From NCBI RefSeq assembly GCF_963678635.1, contig NC_087071.1, positions 43,063,965 through 43,127,964 on the forward strand: 64,000 bases of DNA, in the 5' to 3' direction. Shown here in pieces: positions 1 through 9,768 of this stretch. Below the pieces are notes generated by a model. It was not told the origin of the DNA, ran no database searches, and was given only the letters and a program-made list of their open reading frames with translations. Position 1 is the first letter of the stretch. Every line of letters starts with the position of its first letter. The translations under genes and the position numbers were made by a program. Source of the DNA: Symsagittifera roscoffensis (taxonomy: Eukaryota > Xenacoelomorpha > Acoela > Convolutidae).

Positions 1-439
1 GAAGTAACATAGGCTCTTCGATTTTTTCGTCCCGATTTTCTTCCAAAAGAGCAAATTGAGGTGACAAGCTTAGTTGAATGATTTCTGTTTTCTTCGGAGT
101 TAGTTTTCATAAGATAGTAAAAACTATACACGCGGCTCGTTTTTTGACAAAATCAATCCAACCCAGTTAACGTAGTCGATAACCATGGTTATTGAGCCTT
201 TCTGAATTCCAGATAAATTTTGAACTTCAAAACTCATTTTTCAAAAACAAATTAATATTTTTCGGCTTTGCGGTTATAAAGCCTTAACAACCCAAATCAT
301 CCTTTATCATGGTCAAAAAAGTGTGTTTGAGCCATATATTTTTAAATACGAAATTAGAGTGGATTATATGGAAGCGACGTGTTCTGTTTCATAGAGCTAA
401 TTTTACGTGCACTAATTGAGTGCCCGCACCGAGCGCCTA
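1..439. other. AT-rich spacer, nothing recognised
   Basis: This is AT-rich sequence without a convincing coding region, RNA gene or repeat. The short open frames here have no recognisable composition or motif and look like chance. Confidence 0.5.
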
Positions 440-645
440 CTTATCACAATCGATTATATTGTCATAATATGGTCAATTTCTGTCTTTACAAAATAATCTA
501 TTATAGTCCATTAAAAATGGAATCTAATCAGAAAATTTCTTATTTCAAAATCATCCAGTATAATCAATTATAACCCATTAAAAACGGATTATGATCTTGA
601 TTTCTTTTATGCCAATATAATCCATTATAATCGATTATAATTTAC
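440..645. repeat. Degenerate ATTATAAT/CGATTATA repeat cluster
   Basis: Short motifs such as TCGATTATA, TATAATCCATTATAATC and CCATTA recur irregularly, many of them near-palindromic (ATTATAAT). The same vocabulary returns at 1235-1455 and again near 28860-28890 and 29700-29770. It is a dispersed low-complexity family, not a clean tandem array. No function is inferred. Confidence 0.55.
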
Positions 646-795
646 AATGAATTTTTTCGAGACGTTATTCACGAAATTTACAACTGTATTCAAGGTTATC
701 TCTTTTCCTGTTTAATGCAGTTGCTACGTACGTTTCATAAATAATTGCATTTCACAAAAAAAGTTTATTTGTTTTTTGTCTTATATATTCTGATT

Positions 796-1085
796 GACAA
801 CCCCCCCCCCCCGCCCCAGTTTTCTTAACCCACCCCTCCAAGCAGTTTACTTTACCGCCACCCAAGCTGTTTATTTTACCGCCCCCTGTTTACTTTACCC
901 ATCTCCAGTTTATTTAACCCCTCCCCCAGTATACTTTACTCCCCCCATTTACCCTTCCCATCTGCCAGCTCACCACAACTGCCATTCGCCCCTCCCTATA
1001 GTTGAGCACGGGGGGGTTATTTATTGGTAGACTTTGAGAAGGTGTTAATGATTGACATCCCCAGTTTACCGCCCCCTCTCAAGTT
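796..1085. repeat. C-rich pyrimidine tract with irregular GTTTACTTTACC units
   Basis: A run of C opens the tract, followed by variants of GTTTACTTTACC separated by C-runs at spacings of about 20-25 bp. The top strand is strongly C-rich, so the bottom strand carries many G-runs and could form G-quadruplexes. The proline-rich open frame over this tract is a by-product of the C-runs and is not called as a gene. Confidence 0.6.
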
Positions 1086-1234
1086 GGGAGGACGTAAACT
1101 TTTTTTTAGGGGATGGCATTGGGACATGGAATTTAGTAAAAAGCATAGCACACATTTTGCAAATTTCCTGCGAAGTTTCAGCAATATTAACCGACTTTAG
1201 TCTTACAAAAGAATTACAATGGATTTTATTTCAA

Positions 1235-1455
1235 ACGTAGTCGATTATAGTGGGTTATCTTGGAAAAAAAGGAACTTCAACACTATAAACAATGGAATAT
1301 AATCATTTATAATGGATTATAATGGATTGATTTAAAAAATAATCGATTATAATGGATATATAACCGATTTCGTTGTCGGAACTTCACATGTTTAATGGAT
1401 TATAATGGAATGTCTTTATCTCGGGAATCCACTATAATCGATTAGAATCCATGGG
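1235..1455. repeat. Second ATTATAATGGATTATAATCG repeat cluster
   Basis: TATAATGGATTATAATGG and ATCGATTATAATGG occur several times within 220 bp, the same family as at 440-645. The two clusters flank the C-rich tract. Spacing is irregular and I see no unit length. Confidence 0.55.
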
Positions 1456-3462
1456 TGTTCGGTGTGAGTGAATCATTCGAACCCAAAAAACTTGGCAACA
1501 GAGGGCAAATGGTTTTGCCTTGTCAAGTCTACAGTTTACAGTAGCGTATCATCGGGGCTGCAAGAGCTTCAGTTCTCTTTTTTTTCTACTTCATTTAGGA
1601 CCCCCAAAAAAGAAAATATAAAAATAATAAAGGTTATTATAACCAACTCTGAAACTGCTCATGAACTTTTGCCTGAATTTTTAAGTTCAAAAATCTAGTC
1701 TGAGGCACTGCAATGGTTCTCAATTCAGAATGAATGGAATCGTTCGAAGGGTTATGAGTTATCTGAGATCAATTGCCATAATAGAGTGGTTGGGACTTTT
1801 ACCTATGTGGATTCAAGGACAAATCTATTGAACGCAGAGTCTTGAGATCCCAAAGAGTTGTTTAGAGGTTGTCAGTTGTATCTACTGGAGTACCTGAAAC
1901 TGTCGGACCCTTTTGATAAATAATTTTTTCATTCAATTTTCTGCAAAGGAACCGAACCGCTCAATTCGAAACAAAGCATATTTCACAATCAAACGACGTA
2001 CCAAATTTTTGGCAACAATTTTTATCTGTAACCTGATTTGCAAGACGGTTGCTTCTAGAAATAAAGTAAAACTTAACAAAATGTGTTTTGCTCCTGTGTT
2101 CAACCAAAAATTTCTATGGATGAGGGCGTAGTCTTTCATTGACAATTTTTGCAAACATAAATGAGCTTCGCGGTGAGTCGAAATTGACAACGATTGTTTG
2201 GGTGCTCTGAGAGAATAATAAGGTCATTAGGAGGAAGTATCAGACGAAATCTGATTCAGCTACCAATGATTAAGTGATTGCCACATGATAAGTTGTCATG
2301 GGTGTTTCATATGCTATAAGTTGCCAAAAACAGGCCTTTTTCCTGTGCTCATTTGCCTTGAGAAAAAAATTTCTCAATAACAAGCAATCATGCACATGTT
2401 TCCGATAAATATATTCCGTAGATCACCAAAGTTCGATTAGAAACTGGTGTAAGCTTTAGTTTTTGCTTAAATATTATAGGTAAAACGGATTGAGATCTAT
2501 AAAATCATGTTAAATTTAATTTTCAAAAGCTCAGGAATCAAAAATCACTGAAAACAATGAATGATTATGCTGTATCCGTCAAATATTCAAAACAAACGTT
2601 TTATATGTAGCTGTGCGAAACAGGTTTTTTCCAATCTTTTTACGGCACTTTTTTGTAGGCCAAGTTTGCGTGCTGGTGTTCCGACATCAAATACTTTTTA
2701 AAAATTTTTGGCATACGGTTTTAGCTCATCGAGAAAAAAAAAGATATCCTGAATTGAATTGTAAACATTCGTATGTTTGAATAAGTTTAGAAAAAAATCC
2801 ACAACCCAGAACAGGGGGAATTTTACAATCTCTTAGAGTTACAGAAAACTGGATTAAGGAATTTTTCAGTATTTCAAACTTAGAAAAACAGCTTTGATCA
2901 AAACTTCCATACTCTTAACGACGGTACCGAAAAATGGTTTGCGGTGTATAACAGAGACTGATTCGGACATGAAAAACAATTTGGAAAAAATTGTAGCAAC
3001 TAGGCTACGCTATATACGATCAACAAACTGACAAGCTAGAGTACAGAAACGGAGTTGCAGAAAAATTTTTTTTTTAAAAAATTGTATTAACTCCCAAAAA
3101 AGCTGCCCACACAATTCCCATGTAAAATCATTGGAGGAATATTTTTTTTTAATGGTCAAATTGTATGGAATTGTTTGAGTAGCACTTTAAAATGTATTGT
3201 GACCAACCGAAAGATGGTTTCTCCATTTAAAATTTGAGTCGAGCCGCCTGTGTTCATATCCAAGAAATAAATAATACCACATTTATAATTCTCATGAGAA
3301 GATTTTTGTCACTGAGTTTGGTCAGTGGCCACAATGATTGTGTTTATCTATTTTTAAAAATTGTCGTTATATTTTACTGGAACACCCACACACGCACATT
3401 GAGATTTAATAAATTTTTGTCACCGTATCGAAGCCTAAAACATGTGCTTGCCATGTTTTTAT
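1456..3462. other. AT-rich intergenic sequence, nothing recognised
   Basis: About 2 kb of AT-rich DNA with poly-A/T runs. Open frames reach only 60-90 codons, have no recognisable motif and overlap on opposite strands (for example around 1913-2190). No RNA gene or element end was recognised. Confidence 0.5.
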
Positions 3463-4115
3463 CTCAGCTGAAGTTTTTTCAGTTTATGATATAAAGTAGC
3501 CAAAATAATCTATAAACCAATCAGACACGTATCAGAAGACATTTAAGCAGACATTCAAAATATAAGTTTGCTCTGTATTTTTTTTTTCATAGCTGACTTT
3601 TTTTTCATATAAAGTCGCAAAAATATTCTAGAAATATAAACAGCATTACGTTATCATACCAATACGACACATATCACAAGACGTCAAAACAGGCTAAAAA
3701 TATCTGTTTGGTATTTTTGCTACGTTGTTCTGACTCAGCTGAAGTTTTTTCAGTTTATGATATAAAGTAGCCAAAATAATCTATAAACCAATCAGACACG
3801 TATCAGAAGACATTTAAGCAGACATTCAAAATATAAGTTTGCTCTGTATTTTTTTTTTCATAGCTGACTTTTTTTTCATATAAAGTCGCAAAAATATTCT
3901 AGAAATATAAACAGCATTACGTTATCATACCAATACGACACATATCACAAGACGTCAAAACAGGCTAAAAATATCTGTTTGGTATTTTTGCTACGTTGTT
4001 CTGACTCAGCTGAAGTCTTTTTCTTTTTATGGTCTAAAGTCACAAAAATTTTCTACAAATATAAACAGTCTTATGTTATCTTACCAATAAGACACGTGGC
4101 GTGAATTTCAATTTA
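3463..4115. repeat. Tandem repeat, 271-bp unit, two full copies plus a diverged partial copy
   Basis: The phrase CTCAGCTGAAG starts at 3463, 3734 and 4005, exactly 271 bp apart. Copies one and two look almost identical, and the third (about 110 bp) is clearly diverged. Each unit is itself two related halves: both begin with an AGCTGA-type phrase and carry a TATAAAGT..CAAAA..TCTA phrase followed by CCAAT..GACAC. The 271-bp unit is therefore a dimer of an older repeat of about 135 bp. The array ends about 190 bp before the start codon of the helicase gene. Confidence 0.85.
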
Positions 4116-4302
4116 AAAAACTGTTGTTGTTACCACTTCTTTTATTTACTCACTTAAAATCAAATACATCTAATGTTCACAGAAACATTCTGACGCATAT
4201 TCAAGTTTTTACAGGTGAAATAGTAAAAACTGAATCACTGAGCATTTCCAACCGTCTTGAAAAATTACGTTTACCTTCAGATTTGAAAGTTTGGTTTATA
4301 AA

Positions 4303-7300
4303 ATGGCCGCTGCAGCATTACCAAGTGTATATTACAAATTTCCTGGCGGGGCAGACTTGGAAAAACCTGACTTCTATTCTATGTGTGAATGGTACGTGAA
4401 CTCATACTTTTCGGATTTTGTCAACGATTCTGGATCAAAAAATGTCCATTTAGTACCCCCTCTTCCGTTGAAAAATCCACCTGAGCCTCCGGAAAGCTCT
4501 TCTGGTGGTGCATTTTCTTCGCTTTCAACAAAAGGCAAGAAAATTACAAAGGAACAATATGACAACTTCAGAACAGTTCAGAAATCTTCAATTGACGAGT
4601 ATAACTTGGTCAAAACGATACAAAAACATGCGACAGAGAGTCAAACTCCCATGTTTATTTTCCATGGTTTTAAAATTGATCGAAAAAAATGGAAACTCAT
4701 TCAATCGATAGCTGATTCAGAACTCAGAAGCGAGGATTCTTTGAGGGAACTGGAAAAACTATTGAAAGAAGAAAACTGGCTTGATGATATGGGAGATCCG
4801 AAAGAGATTGAGATTGACGTGGTGACTGTTGATCCCACTAACGGTGTCATAATTTGGGAAGTGAAAAGCAGAAATTCCGAGGTTCAACCGAGTACCTCTG
4901 TCCACAATAAAAAACTTATAGCCGCAGGCAAACAGTTGCGAAGAGATGTTGCTATAATTTCTTGGCTGTCCAAAAGTTTCACTTCCAAAAACATTTCTAC
5001 TAGCATCAAAAAAGTTGTGGTCCTACCTGACGATCAAATTACGGCTGAAGACGACGCAAAGTTTCGGGAAAAAAGGAACTATGTAATTTTGGATTGTGTT
5101 TTACTTTCAGAGTATGGAAACTTCTCACATTGGTTTCAAACCGAAATTACTGGAAACGACAAACCTGATCTGGCGTTGAAACACTCCATTTACCGAGAAC
5201 TCGTACCGCTGATGGTTGGTTTAGCAGCAACAGTTGTTACACTGACCAGTGACAAAAGCTTACAAGCATCCGAAGATAAAGAAGGAGTTAGTTATCCTGA
5301 CGCAATTGCCAAATTGGATTCAGAAATTGACCAACAAAAGCTGACTCGACAGAATAAACAATTTACCGACGTTCTAAGTACCAAAAAACAAACAAAGTTA
5401 AGGAGTTTGAAGGGTTTGGAAATAATGTTTCTTACTCCGCAACAACAATCTGTTTTAGAATGCTCGTCGAATGGATTGAAAATAGTGAAAGGGCCCGCGG
5501 GGTCTGGTAAAACTATTTTGACAATTCTTAAAATTCTTAAATTATGCGCAAGGGAACCAAAGAAAAAAATTTTGATTTTTTGTAATTCGAAATATGGCAG
5601 GAAGTACCTCGACATTTTGACCAAAAACGGAGTTGAAGCCAAAATCCATGGCTATACACAGGCGATAAAACTAGATTTTTTAGAATTAGATTCCTTGCCA
5701 GGTTTTACACAACCTGGATGTCAAGTATTGATCTTCAATGAAATACCAAATAGAGTTGCATTCAATTCAGTTATAGATTATTCGATGAGGCCAGTTCGGC
5801 GAAAAAGCACTCATATATTCATTGATGACTGCGAATTACCAAACCTGGGTTTTCACATTCCTGAAATCATCCGCAAAGCTGCAGACGATAAGCAATGCCT
5901 GACTTGGGTTGCCCTAGATCACCATCAGTGTTTTTATAGCGGAGGTTTTGATGAAAAAGATGATTGGTATAAACTATTGAACAAATCCATAGAATTTAAT
6001 GAAACCAAAATTTTCAAACTGGAAGAAGTGCTTCGGAGTTCAGTAGAAATCCAGCAATTTAACGCTTGTTTGGCCTGTAAAATTGCATCATGTGACCTAC
6101 CCGTCACTTCTAAAAAATACGCTCGAATATTACGGTCAGAACAATTTTACCGTTTTCTCATCCGCGAAGGAAAGCACCTACATAAGAGCTGTACAGCTCA
6201 TCGCGGCATCGATTCATTCAAATTTTCTGGTCATCGTTCTTATTCGGTTGATGCTATTTCACCCTCAATCAACGAGCATCGATCACGGTCTGGGAAAACA
6301 CCTTCGAGAATGCGCTTGGAAAATTATTTTCAAAGCTTCATTAAATCAAAACAAGGGTCAAATTTTCATGAAACCAAAATTTTCAAACTGGAAGAAGTGC
6401 TTCGGAGTTCAGTAGAAATCCAGCAATTTAACGCTTGTTTGGCCTGTAAAATTGCATCATGTGACCTACCCGTCACTTCTAAAAAATACGCTCGAATATT
6501 ACGGTCAGAACAATTTTACCGTTTTCTCATCCGCGAACGAAAGCACCGACATAAGAGCTGTACAGCTCATCGCGGCATCGATTCATTCAAATTTTCTGGT
6601 CATCTTTCTTATTCGGTTGATGCTATTTCACCCTCAATCAACGAGCATCGATCACGGTCTGGGAAAACACCTTCGAGAATGCGCTTGGAAAATTATTTTC
6701 AAAGCTTCATTAAATCAAAACAAGGGTCAAATTTTCATGGTCCACCAATTCAAGTTCATGAATTTTATGAGCGAGACATAATGGATTATGGATCAAAAAA
6801 ATTTCGCCCGAATGAAACAAGAGAGTTTCGCCTAAAAAGATACTATGGACAGTTCGCTGCTTTTATCTTCGGAACTCTTATTCAATCAGGTGCTTCGATT
6901 GATAAAGTTCCAATTGTATCCACAAATTATTTTAGTGATAACAACGCAATAGTTGGAGCTTTGATTGAGTCAGGTCATAAGCCTATATATCTTTACGACA
7001 AATTAACCAAATTTGAACGTTATACCTCAGCAGCATTCGTGGAGACTTCAAAGAGTGTGAAATCTTTTGAATGGGAGCGAGTAATGGTCGTCGCCGACCT
7101 GGATCTATGTGGCTTATCAGCCTTTGAGAAGAACGTTCTCATGAGAGGACACCTGGTTTTGCTATATCTGGGATGCACACGTGCAAGGTCCCAACTATAC
7201 ATTGTAGGGCCAGGAATGTTTTGGGAATTTATCCTGAGCAGACTAGGAATTCCAGAGAACTCTGTGATTGTAAAAAAGTATCGATTAGATCGGAGTGAGT

Positions 7301-7383
7301 CGACGTTCGAGGAGGACAGTAATTTGAAATACACCGAAGAAGAAATACGAGAAATAAAAAAATTAGCTCAGCAAATCAAATAA
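4303..7383 (+). CDS. NERD-like nuclease domain fused to superfamily 1 (UvrD-like) helicase
   Basis: Uninterrupted frame of 1026 residues, one exon. The ATG at 4303 sits in a strong animal context (AAAATGG). The frame stays open upstream by only a few codons and has no earlier ATG, so this start is preferred. Residues about 100-300 hold a PD-(D/E)XK-type nuclease signature of the NERD kind: D172, then E186-V-K188 after two hydrophobic strands. TPQQQ at 378-382 and Walker A GPAGSGKT at 397-404 open the helicase. FIDDCE around 506-511 is the Walker B-like motif II, DHHQ at 539-542 is motif III, LEEVLRSS at 573-580 is motif IV, and GCTRARSQLY at 957-966 is motif VI. Expected activity is ATP-driven DNA or RNA unwinding plus nucleic acid cleavage; a nucleic-acid defence or repair role is inference. 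Residues 567-689 are duplicated as 690-812, repeating motif IV and probably perturbing the second RecA-like lobe. Substrate and pathway cannot be told from sequence. A 5'UTR intron is possible. Confidence 0.85.
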   Translation: MAAAALPSVYYKFPGGADLEKPDFYSMCEWYVNSYFSDFVNDSGSKNVHLVPPLPLKNPPEPPESSSGGAFSSLSTKGKKITKEQYDNFRTVQKSSIDEYNLVKTIQKHATESQTPMFIFHGFKIDRKKWKLIQSIADSELRSEDSLRELEKLLKEENWLDDMGDPKEIEIDVVTVDPTNGVIIWEVKSRNSEVQPSTSVHNKKLIAAGKQLRRDVAIISWLSKSFTSKNISTSIKKVVVLPDDQITAEDDAKFREKRNYVILDCVLLSEYGNFSHWFQTEITGNDKPDLALKHSIYRELVPLMVGLAATVVTLTSDKSLQASEDKEGVSYPDAIAKLDSEIDQQKLTRQNKQFTDVLSTKKQTKLRSLKGLEIMFLTPQQQSVLECSSNGLKIVKGPAGSGKTILTILKILKLCAREPKKKILIFCNSKYGRKYLDILTKNGVEAKIHGYTQAIKLDFLELDSLPGFTQPGCQVLIFNEIPNRVAFNSVIDYSMRPVRRKSTHIFIDDCELPNLGFHIPEIIRKAADDKQCLTWVALDHHQCFYSGGFDEKDDWYKLLNKSIEFNETKIFKLEEVLRSSVEIQQFNACLACKIASCDLPVTSKKYARILRSEQFYRFLIREGKHLHKSCTAHRGIDSFKFSGHRSYSVDAISPSINEHRSRSGKTPSRMRLENYFQSFIKSKQGSNFHETKIFKLEEVLRSSVEIQQFNACLACKIASCDLPVTSKKYARILRSEQFYRFLIRERKHRHKSCTAHRGIDSFKFSGHLSYSVDAISPSINEHRSRSGKTPSRMRLENYFQSFIKSKQGSNFHGPPIQVHEFYERDIMDYGSKKFRPNETREFRLKRYYGQFAAFIFGTLIQSGASIDKVPIVSTNYFSDNNAIVGALIESGHKPIYLYDKLTKFERYTSAAFVETSKSVKSFEWERVMVVADLDLCGLSAFEKNVLMRGHLVLLYLGCTRARSQLYIVGPGMFWEFILSRLGIPENSVIVKKYRLDRSESTFEEDSNLKYTEEEIREIKKLAQQIK
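6001..6738 (+). repeat. In-frame 369-bp tandem duplication inside the helicase gene
   Basis: The phrase GAAACCAAAATTTTCAAACT starts at 6001 and again at 6370, and the 369-bp blocks 6001-6369 and 6370-6738 match along their whole length with only a handful of substitutions. The unit is exactly 123 codons, so the frame is kept. It repeats motif IV (LEEVLRSS) and the segment leading to the conserved GPPI strand at residues 813-816. The near-identity means the duplication is recent. An assembly error is the alternative, though the substitutions between copies argue against a simple artefact. Confidence 0.9.
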
Positions 7384-7623
7384 GCATTTTACCCGGAGCC
7401 ATAAAAATCAGATCGCACAGTGAAAGAAAATAGTTTTTAAACCAATGCAAAAAATCAAACTCAAAAATTCACTCTTTTTTCAGTTTAGGGCAACTGAGCT
7501 ACATTAAGGACATAAAATCCTTCATTAGGCATGGTATTTTTTCCTGAAAAAGCTATTGAAAAGTCTAGAGCAAAATGATTTAACAGAACAAATGCCATAC
7601 CCTCAAAACACTAACTTTCTTGT

Positions 7624-8890
7624 TGGAACCAGATCTAAACTACATTTTATTATTGGTTATAAATTAGATATTTTATCACTATAAAATATTTAATATTAAC
7701 CAATCATGATCCATCTAACTAACAACCCATTTATTTGTAAGTGCTGAAATATCTTGTAATTTCAGCACCAGAGAGATTTGAATTCAACTATTAGTTACCT
7801 CTCCAAGAGACCTTTTGCAATCGCAATAAACCAGTATACTCTAGATCGATTGAACCTAGCAGTGACTAGTTAAACAACCTGAGACTAGTAGATATAAGAG
7901 TAAGATTAGGATCGGTATTAGACTAAGAAGTTGCACGAATCTATCCGGCCGAAAATAAGATAGCGTGACGAGCAGACGGTGTACTCTATCCGAAATTACT
8001 CTATGAGTTAACCCAAAAGACAAAACTCCTCTGGTGCGACCATAAGTCTCGAATAAGACCTTAAAAAACAAATAAGCATAGAACTAACAGGATAGATTAG
8101 AATTAGACAAAACTTTTTCAAAATGTTACATGACAATAATTTACTCGAAATGTCTCTACGACTCAATAGATCAGAGCCGCTGTTCCGTACAATACGAGAA
8201 CTACCCGGCATTGGAAGAAGACCTCGGACAAGAGACGATCTACGACTACGGAGAAACTTACCATTGAGTTTCACGGCCGTACGGCAAAAGCCAACACTTA
8301 CTTTTATATTTAGAAATTTACTAGCAATGAAAATAGATTTTCATTTACAAACAAATTTCCATGGACAAAAAATCTTCAATGATTATTTCAGGCACTAAAG
8401 CAAATATACTATTGTACAATAACGATTGATAAAAACACCTCAAATCGTTTCCTCCAAAACTGCAGTAAAATTCAAAAAGATATCTGAAAAATAAATTTCT
8501 TGAAAATAAAAATAAAAATTAGTAAACATGATCATAAGTTATTAGTATATACAAATCATCCTGTCATCTCCAGCTTCATCATCTAAACTTAACAGCAATC
8601 ATAAAACCACTAATATCATAAAATACTAAACCTTTCTATCAATTAAACTTAAATTCTTTCTAAAGGCCTATCCTTATTTTTACCTATATTTAACTTAAAT
8701 TTAGTAAATCTTAAATTAGATTATCAAGGCTTTCCTTGGATCTCAATTAAAAATTTAGATTTGATTAATTTTATACCATTAAATTTATATCCTGATCAAC
8801 ATGGCTTATCCTTGGATCAAATGGAACAATTTTGTTCTCCCCCATCCAATTAATAAAGTGTCTAACGACCTCAAACGTCGATTCGATTCA
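7624..8890 (+). repeat. Left (5') LTR of element A
   Basis: Matches 26810-28076 from TGGAACCAGATC to CGATTCA, 1267 bp in each copy. Starts TG and ends CA, as is usual for LTRs. A small arginine-rich reading frame lies inside it at about 8123-8398. The same segment, less its first 200 bp or so, begins element B. Confidence 0.9.
8123..8398 (+). CDS. Small Arg/Leu-rich reading frame inside the LTR, unrecognised
   Basis: A frame of about 90 codons begins MLHDNNLLEMSLRLNRSEPL and continues with IRELPGIGRR and repeated RxRDDLRLRR. It reappears in the right LTR at 27323-27556, and a related beginning (MLHDIDNLLELSLRHNRS) is in the LTR of element B near 47586. Similar wording across diverged LTRs hints at coding constraint, but a structured RNA leader could conserve it too. 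No family is recognised. LTR-encoded proteins are known in some complex retroviruses; that comparison is only an analogy. Confidence 0.35.
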   Translation: MLHDNNLLEMSLRLNRSEPLFRTIRELPGIGRRPRTRDDLRLRRNLPLSFTAVRQKPTLTFIFRNLLAMKIDFHLQTNFHGQKIFNDYFRH

Positions 8891-9340
8891 CTACCCAACG
8901 CTTTCAAATGACCCAGGACTAATAGAAATTTTTCAATCACTCTAACCATTTTCATTAGGCTAAACAGTGAAGAACTTCGGTTATTCATCCTTCACTTGAT
9001 CCCCCCTCTTACCTGACCCAGGCTAAACCTTAATCTTAGTAAGTTTAAAATAGTATCCAACGAATTACTTGCGTTCTAATTATACCTGAACCTTGTGGAA
9101 CGAGTTACTATTCTCCAACCCTTGAACACAATCATTACCTTTAAGTAAGATTAGGTAAGTTAACACCTTAACTTAGAATAGCCGAGAGAAAGTAACAATC
9201 ATTCTTCGGAATCGATGTATACTTTTCTCTCCAACCCTGAATAAAAGACCCAAGTTAGACTAACCAAAAAATTGTAAGGACTAACAGTCTAGGATATTAA
9301 AATCACTAATAACAACCTTGTATCCTTCATCCTAAACCTT
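8891..9340 (+). other. Untranslated leader of element A
   Basis: Sequence from the LTR end to the first ORF, conserved with 48273-48760 in element B (shared phrases include CTACCCAAC just after the LTR, CTTCGGTTA and CCAACCCTTGAACACAATCA). No canonical TGG-type primer-binding site abuts the LTR, so the primer tRNA is unknown. Confidence 0.6.
9153..9160 (+). promoter_or_regulatory. Possible splice donor in the leader of element A
   Basis: AG|GTAAGT is a perfect consensus donor, in the leader upstream of gag. Env-bearing Gypsy elements are known to make env message by splicing from a leader donor, so the position is sensible. Element B has only AGGTAGAT at the matching place. Prediction only. 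Confidence 0.3.
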
Positions 9341-9586
9341 ATGTCACTGAACAATTTAGGAAATAAACAAACAATCATACTTCACAATTGTGAAATAAAC
9401 AACGAAACATACGATCTCGTAATCACCCCGGGCAAACAAACAATTGGATATATTCGAACAAAACGACAAACAATAAAAACAAAAAATATAAGTAAACAAA
9501 GACAAATTACACGAAAAAGATTTACAAAGCGAAGAAACGCAGTCTCCGATTCAGAAATCAGTAATTTAGATGCACTTTACAACTAA
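9341..9586 (+). CDS. Small basic ORF upstream of gag (element A), unrecognised
   Basis: 81 codons, ATG at 9341, very rich in Lys, Arg, Thr and Gln. The counterpart in element B (48770-49117) keeps the pattern LHNC, YD-VITP, QT-GYIR-KRQT and RKRF-K-RN, so the protein sequence is conserved between copies whose DNA has diverged a good deal. Basic composition suggests nucleic-acid binding or nuclear import (inference). It matches no gag, protease or known accessory protein that I recognise. Confidence 0.5.
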   Translation: MSLNNLGNKQTIILHNCEINNETYDLVITPGKQTIGYIRTKRQTIKTKNISKQRQITRKRFTKRRNAVSDSEISNLDALYN

Positions 9587-9768
9587 AAGAAACAGTAAAT
9601 AGAAACTATCCAGTCCATGATCAAATATTTTTTCCAACTCATAAGCCACATCACATTCGTCGAAACAAGGAAAAAAGATATACAAAAATAAAACAGTAAG
9701 TCTATACAATTGGAATCAACCAATCAGACACATTGAGCAGTGCGCACTAACAGTCATAAAACGAAAAA

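Noticed and set aside
794-1030. Proline-rich open frame
   Set aside because: Produced by C-runs in a low-complexity tract; no start context, domain or conservation.
1913-2190. Overlapping ORFs on both strands
   Set aside because: Mirror shadows with no motif in AT-rich DNA.
4124-4399. Separate upstream ORF overlapping the helicase start
   Set aside because: Out of frame with the clear long gene, no motif; probably a chance frame in 5' flanking sequence.
6083-6781. Two alternative-frame ORFs of about 110 codons inside the helicase gene
   Set aside because: They are the same shadow frame seen twice because of the 369-bp duplication.
7600-7630. Target-site duplication of element A
   Set aside because: Bases before 7624 (CTTGT) and after 28076 (CTAAA) do not match.
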